A program made the position numbers and the translations under genes. A stretch of DNA of 64,000 bases from Prevotella sp. (GTDB lineage Bacteria > Bacteroidota > Bacteroidia > Bacteroidales > Bacteroidaceae), in contig JAFPVW010000023.1 in the NCBI GenBank assembly GCA_017395215.1, forward strand, positions 1 through 64,000, in the 5' to 3' direction. Below the pieces are notes generated by a model, which was not told the DNA's origin, made no database searches, and saw nothing but the letters and a program-made list of their open reading frames with translations. The number at the start of each line of letters is the position of its first letter. Positions within the stretch are counted from its first letter, which is position 1. Positions 58,601-64,000 of the stretch are shown piece after piece.

Positions 58601-60848
58601 TGGTCTCGATAATGGTCTTGTTCGTACCAAGGATGTCAAAGACGGTACTGGTAATTGTGCCGCTACTCTCATTACCAATTTTATATACACAGTTCGACGA
58701 GATGCTGTAGATGGTAGTATTGCTAACAATTTCGTCATTATGTGCAGGAGCTTCGAGCATATCCTTCAGCATCAGCAGTCTGTTTACATAATTACCTCGG
58801 TTGTTATTCTGTTCGCTATAGATATAAGCAGCGGTAGTCGTCTTGTTTCTGTAGGCTATGAACTCCGAGCACGTGGACTTCTTCGGACTTGCGTTCTCTT
58901 CATCTTTAATCAGCGACGTGCCGACAGTTGCAGGATCCTTTGGCAGTATCAGAGCTTTGAACTGCTTATTTTCCGTACGCATCGTTTCAATAGCTTTTGT
59001 TACAGCCTCTTCTATACCTGTATTCTCTCCCCCCTGAATGTCGTACAAGTCAACATAGTACTTAGGATTGACATCAGCTAACTTCAAAAGGTCATCTTCG
59101 TTAATGTTACAACTACTATCAAACCACAGAACTGCACCATCCCTATCTTTTATTTTGTTGAAATAGTTTTGAAGGGTACCAGGATTCGTTACATGAACCT
59201 GGTATACATCATGGCCATCGTACCACGCAAGGCATTCGATGAAGTCGCCTAACTGTCCTCCTGCTTCATGGACACGATCTTGTGGTTGTTCTATCAAGTT
59301 GTTTAAACAAACAATCGCTGTTAGTCGCTTAAGCTCATCAGAATTTGTACTATGAATCGTGGCTTCCCTATTACCATTATTAGGGGCTATTTCTGCATAC
59401 GTTACACCCGACTGCACCTTTTTCAAGGTATTAAGATTACCGCCGCCCCATACACCAGAGCCATCAGTCTTTAAATCCGAGGCCAAAATACCAGGAGGCA
59501 GAATGGCGGTTTCAAGAGCACCGTCCCAGTAGCTGAATGTCACCAGCGACCAGTCGTTGTCCGATGGTTCAACCACACTCCACTCGTTAGTTTTCTTCCA
59601 CTCCTTACCACCAACGATTGCATATTTGTTATCAGCATTAGGAGTTAGCAGTCGTTCATAATATTTTGCCTGACATACGATAGATTGCGAGGTACTATCC
59701 GTATAGTTCTCAGGAGTCCAATAATACGTTGTTGTCTCTGTGACATAATAAAACTTATAATTGGTCGTACTATTGCGGAAACCGACAATATCATTATTAC
59801 TCTCATTCAAATGAGCACTTGCACTATAGTTTTCATTATAATATGATATATTATTAGTACCTTCCGGTATATTTTCCTCTGCTATCGGCTCCCACTTCTG
59901 GTTTAGTTTCCATTCGTAGTACTTGTAAGTCGCTGCAAATTTCACATATTCATGATTATTATCATAATGATAATCTAAACGGTCATTCTTATTGGCATCA
60001 GGAGTACTGTCAAATACAAATTGACCATCGCTTTCGTTAGCATTCTCCCAAGATTTTGAAGTCACATTGCCTTCATTATCTGTTTCTACCTTCAGCTTAT
60101 AATAATTGTAAGTAAGTGGAACTTTCTTTTTTTCGCCATTTTCGCCTGAAACTGGCAGAGCTTCAACGACATCAATCGAGCCACCTACTTCCTGAATTTC
60201 AGCCCAATCAGGCTGCTTCTGATAATAGACTGCGTTTAATATTTTATAATACTTATTGACAACGAAATTATTATCATTATTCAAATTACTATTGAACTCA
60301 CGCTCGCTCCAATCAAGCTTTTCCATTCGATCATCATTGCTTACTGCTTTAAATTCTTCCATTGTCTTAGCTTCAGCATTTCTGGTTGTAGAATGAGTGC
60401 TTTTATACAGTTTACCGCCATAAATACGCATATTATCATCCCAACTATTACCGTATTGGTTATTTGGAATTGTATTAATATCATTAAACAAACGATAGTT
60501 CGTTCCATTCTGTGATATGGTCTTGGGGAACGTTGCCTGCGACATATCAACACTCGTAAAGGCAAAATCAGAACTACTCTTCTTAATGGCATCAAGGTCG
60601 TTAGCGTTGAACTTACCGCTAAGCACGAGAGACTTGCAAGCCTTCATTTCACCAATCTCAGTGGAATTATTTCCATCCTGCACGAATGACTTTAAATCCC
60701 CAGCCGCTGTTAGCGAAGAAATGGTCAATGTTGTTCCTTCGACTGTAACGGTTAAGCCACCTACTGTCTTTGTGAAATTGGCCATAGCCCATTGCGGCAT
60801 CATCACTGACACCACGAATAAACACAATAGCAAAGTAAACTTTTTCAT
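55686..60848 (-). CDS. giant AT-rich secreted protein with leucine-rich-like segments
   Basis: About 1720 aa from ATG 60848 (signal MKKFTLLLCLFVVSVMMPQWAMA); the ORF continues upstream through the promoter, which is rejected. Residues 25-110 (LTVTVEGTTLTISSLTAAGD, SLVLSGKFNANDLDAIKKSS) and 900-1060 (NLTKVTLRGKLNLNDISAGG, DCFYETKSLDSICVTYNYEY) look BspA/LRR-like. Between them is a long Asn/Tyr-rich stretch with many short tyrosine-lysine motifs (YYKLKVETDNEGN, YKYYEWKLNQKW), suggesting a fibrous or adhesive part. The C-terminus (VYCISGKYMGTTTKGLPKGI then YIVGGRKIVID) is the shared tail, so it is exported. GC content and codon use are much lower than neighbours. Probably a surface adhesin; function unknown. 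Confidence 0.75.
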   Translation of the reverse strand: MKKFTLLLCLFVVSVMMPQWAMANFTKTVGGLTVTVEGTTLTISSLTAAGDLKSFVQDGNNSTEIGEMKACKSLVLSGKFNANDLDAIKKSSSDFAFTSVDMSQATFPKTISQNGTNYRLFNDINTIPNNQYGNSWDDNMRIYGGKLYKSTHSTTRNAEAKTMEEFKAVSNDDRMEKLDWSEREFNSNLNNDNNFVVNKYYKILNAVYYQKQPDWAEIQEVGGSIDVVEALPVSGENGEKKKVPLTYNYYKLKVETDNEGNVTSKSWENANESDGQFVFDSTPDANKNDRLDYHYDNNHEYVKFAATYKYYEWKLNQKWEPIAEENIPEGTNNISYYNENYSASAHLNESNNDIVGFRNSTTNYKFYYVTETTTYYWTPENYTDSTSQSIVCQAKYYERLLTPNADNKYAIVGGKEWKKTNEWSVVEPSDNDWSLVTFSYWDGALETAILPPGILASDLKTDGSGVWGGGNLNTLKKVQSGVTYAEIAPNNGNREATIHSTNSDELKRLTAIVCLNNLIEQPQDRVHEAGGQLGDFIECLAWYDGHDVYQVHVTNPGTLQNYFNKIKDRDGAVLWFDSSCNINEDDLLKLADVNPKYYVDLYDIQGGENTGIEEAVTKAIETMRTENKQFKALILPKDPATVGTSLIKDEENASPKKSTCSEFIAYRNKTTTAAYIYSEQNNNRGNYVNRLLMLKDMLEAPAHNDEIVSNTTIYSISSNCVYKIGNESSGTITSTVFDILGTNKTIIETIDNDMVSGGECSPKMYVLSQVYDDFSKADSVTSIARTPNVDLIQLNGKVSSKDIKAVNSFTNGTRVLDLKNADTNTCVYTNNNGTKKNMLDSLKTGDGTTISQLQYIILPADMDTMVVHSYPTNLPNLKAIISIGNTHLTAHLNEAGTLAEARKLDAESEHVESENLTKVTLRGKLNLNDISAGGEGNNDGLHGDANNIERMDLEKAVFYNASGNVDCNQMNFATAGFHGSQLKLKNVTLPTDMRMNTIPEDCFYETKSLDSICVTYNYEYIYDGAFNETGLSHITTTNGQKGIVIDNGPNTYTFSKNLKQLGTKPYKMEGETRVESLYKDDGEPRPVARSVFPKEAGVLEIYPLATKVPKCYKNVFEYSLTFGYGGQDQTKVYSRDRYFNNGDIKKSFSVLRYPSKDVYNRRVTTGQVREDSYGRMEYLYTDTLKVYTKKDQTGAVDANGDPILWPMRTEGNRTYNQACVGALWNDWTVSYSGENGAEINDGENGGVSVDTTHFNNSSSRRLVQRRGKNYPRTDLIEYLGWHQIVLTQATYLDAIEEYNEDKKFERNFVETMWFTFCIPFDMTYSQVVKMLGVPKSEGNVINNIVNSDGDVITANVSADVLPDIRQLKQVTRTSSNDPNTTPNTVNFILTENLISGKTAQYLNFPNDATVGFPTNADNSGADDPVCLLGGRPYIIKAYKRQGEIIPNQNLGLYLLKRYADDFKPSSSCVNRATADSLDYFEQLYEANNTQKKKTLKFAKPYEKHKVLAVQDNPESKKLQFKDEQGNWHNYYYTMIGQFWEQPLPLYCLYMVNGGWQHYQVDRGFKWAPYKCVLMATPEKTTRLTENGNTTGDGGFRIDSTTVYNGKIYNGKKLSVYPQATKGDLLPADKDFRLGFVGRNDYDFESAQNNARYIFTMDDDIIELDEDGNQMTAIDMLDGDVQLSAVRSKKVYCISGKYMGTTTKGLPKGIYIVGGRKIVID

Positions 60849-60966
60849 ACTAATACTAATAGTTGTTTTTGAATTTAATATTTGTTTGATTTTATTTGTC
60901 AGAGGAGTCGCCTTTGCTCCCTCGGTGGGGACAGTCGGCGGAGAACTAAAATACCATATTGCGGGG

Positions 60967-60997
60967 CAAAAGTAATACATTATTTTTAACTGCCAAA
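60967..60997 (-). promoter_or_regulatory. promoter of the giant gene
   Basis: Minus-strand TACTTTTG (60967-60974) with TTTG 19 nt upstream. This gives an unusually long leader of about 110 nt that contains a GC-rich segment (60899-60944), unlike the short leaders of most genes here. Confidence 0.65.
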
Positions 60998-61119
60998 AGA
61001 TTCTGCCTGTTTTTTTTCTTTTTACCACCCCATATTTGACATAAAGGAAAACTTTTGATTGATTTGGGAAAACAAAATCCCCCATTTCACCGAAGATTTT
61101 ACAGATTGTGGGGGAGGGA

Positions 61120-61221
61120 GGTGGGTGGGGAAGTAACCGCAGATTTCGCAGATTATACAGATTTTTTGGAGGTGGTGGGTGGGGAAGTAACCGCAGATTT
61201 CGCAGATTATACAGATTTTTT
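61120..61221. repeat. two direct copies of a 48-bp repeat
   Basis: GGTGGGTGGGGAAGTAACCG plus GCAGATTTCGCAGATTATAC and AGATTTTTT occurs at 61120-61167 and 61174-61221. Similar CAGATT-rich filler is common between Bacteroidota genes. No coding content. Confidence 0.85.
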
Positions 61222-61225
61222 CGTG

Positions 61226-61504
61226 CTGTGCGGTTGAAAGCAGCCCTATATTGCCTCTAACAATGTCAGTTTCCAAGGAGAGCAAGAGTCTGTTACTTGT
61301 ATGAGAGATAACGGCTAAGGATTTAAAGGATTTAAAGGATTAGCGAAACGCACTATGCTTATTATGAATAATTCAGGTTGGAATCGACACTGCGCGCCTC
61401 CATCCTCTAAATCCTTAGAATCCTTAGACTTAGAGTAGCTTGGCATAACCGACATAGTTAGCGGCTGAAGCAGGTCAGCATCAGGTTTGTTTTCAACCGC
61501 ACAG
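61226..61504. repeat. nested long-range inverted repeats in gene-free stretch
   Basis: CTGTGCGGTTGAAA (61226-61239) pairs with TTTCAACCGCACAG (61491-61504). Inside it, CTAAGGATTTAAAGGATT (61315 on) pairs with AATCCTTAGAATCCTTAGAC-type sequence (61412-61430), and just outside ACAGATTT pairs with AAATCTGT. It may be a non-autonomous mobile element or RNA structure. The rest of 60975-61653 shows no gene. Confidence 0.6.
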
Positions 61505-61653
61505 GTCGCAAATTTTCTCCAAATCTGTGAGATCAGTGAGATCTGTGTGCGCATTTAGTCACTGATTGAACTGGTTGGACTGATTCCCACTGTGCTTCGG
61601 CGGCAGAAAATCAGTGAGAATCAGTCCAATCACGTATAATCAGTGACAAGTTG

Positions 61654-64000
<2,347 letters not shown>

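Noticed and set aside
60849..61085. N-terminal extension of the giant protein to 61085
   Set aside because: It would put a signal peptide in the middle of the protein and cover the promoter at 60967.
61120..61221. CRISPR-like repeat
   Set aside because: Only two copies, spacing of 6 bp, no cas genes.
61022..61285. 87-codon minus-strand ORF with repeated KICIICEICGYFPTH
   Set aside because: It is only the translation of the two 48-bp direct repeats and has no likely start or family.

Overview
The window looks like a chromosomal segment of a gut- or rumen-type Bacteroidota, most likely Prevotella or a close relative. Reasons: SusC/SusD pair, many secreted carbohydrate-active enzymes, Bacteroidota promoters (TTTG, about 20 nt, TAnnTTTG), BspA-like leucine-rich repeats, short C-terminal tails of the type 'GQ(R/K)V...KGIYIINGKKV', and high GC in most genes. 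This is inferred from gene content; no rRNA or marker gene is present.

Layout. (1) 1-23150, plus strand: a pectin/rhamnogalacturonan utilisation locus. It runs from a GH65-like protein broken by an in-frame TAG, through a PL1 pectate lyase, SusC, SusD, a DUF4957/DUF5123-type surface lipoprotein, a small lipoprotein, a secreted binding-type protein, a second PL1, a PA14-containing GH3 and a CE12 rhamnogalacturonan acetylesterase, to a GH106 rhamnosidase. A LacI-type palindrome sits before susC. (2) 23237-37619: more plant cell wall genes: a very large CE12-CE8 fusion (minus strand, one frameshift), an AI-2E family transporter, a dockerin/Cthe_2159-like protein, a GH127/GH146 arabinofuranosidase, a lipoprotein and a GH51 arabinofuranosidase. 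Together regions 1 and 2 could de-esterify and cut homogalacturonan, deacetylate and derhamnosylate RG-I and remove arabinose side chains. (3) 37650-46663: a putative extracellular nucleic-acid use locus: NucA-like endonuclease, OB-fold lipoproteins, DUF5689 lipoprotein, TonB-dependent receptor and a divergent endonuclease/exonuclease/phosphatase. It is interrupted by a REP-associated tyrosine transposase (RAYT) with its own palindromic elements. (4) 46701-51288: a multidomain GH128-like secreted protein and a Na+/Ca2+ exchanger. (5) 51289-55308: an accessory island of two VapBC-like pairs, a DUF7689-type pair and two tiny membrane ORFs, linked by near-identical promoter/hairpin repeats, then a BspA/dockerin protein. 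(6) 55459-61653: an AT-rich giant secreted protein, a 64-aa peptide, and a repeat-rich gene-free stretch. (7) 61654-64000: a GH2 beta-galactosidase cut by the window edge.

The most unusual signals are: the REP hairpin family GCTGCGAC-RRA-GYCGCAGC, present beside and inside the RAYT gene and, in frame, inside the GH3 and Na+/Ca2+ exchanger genes; the repeat-linked cassette array at 51.3-54.4 kb; the candidate nucleic-acid uptake locus; a 60-bp perfect palindrome between two convergent genes; and two apparently disrupted pectin genes. All functions are judged from sequence by eye; no searches were run.
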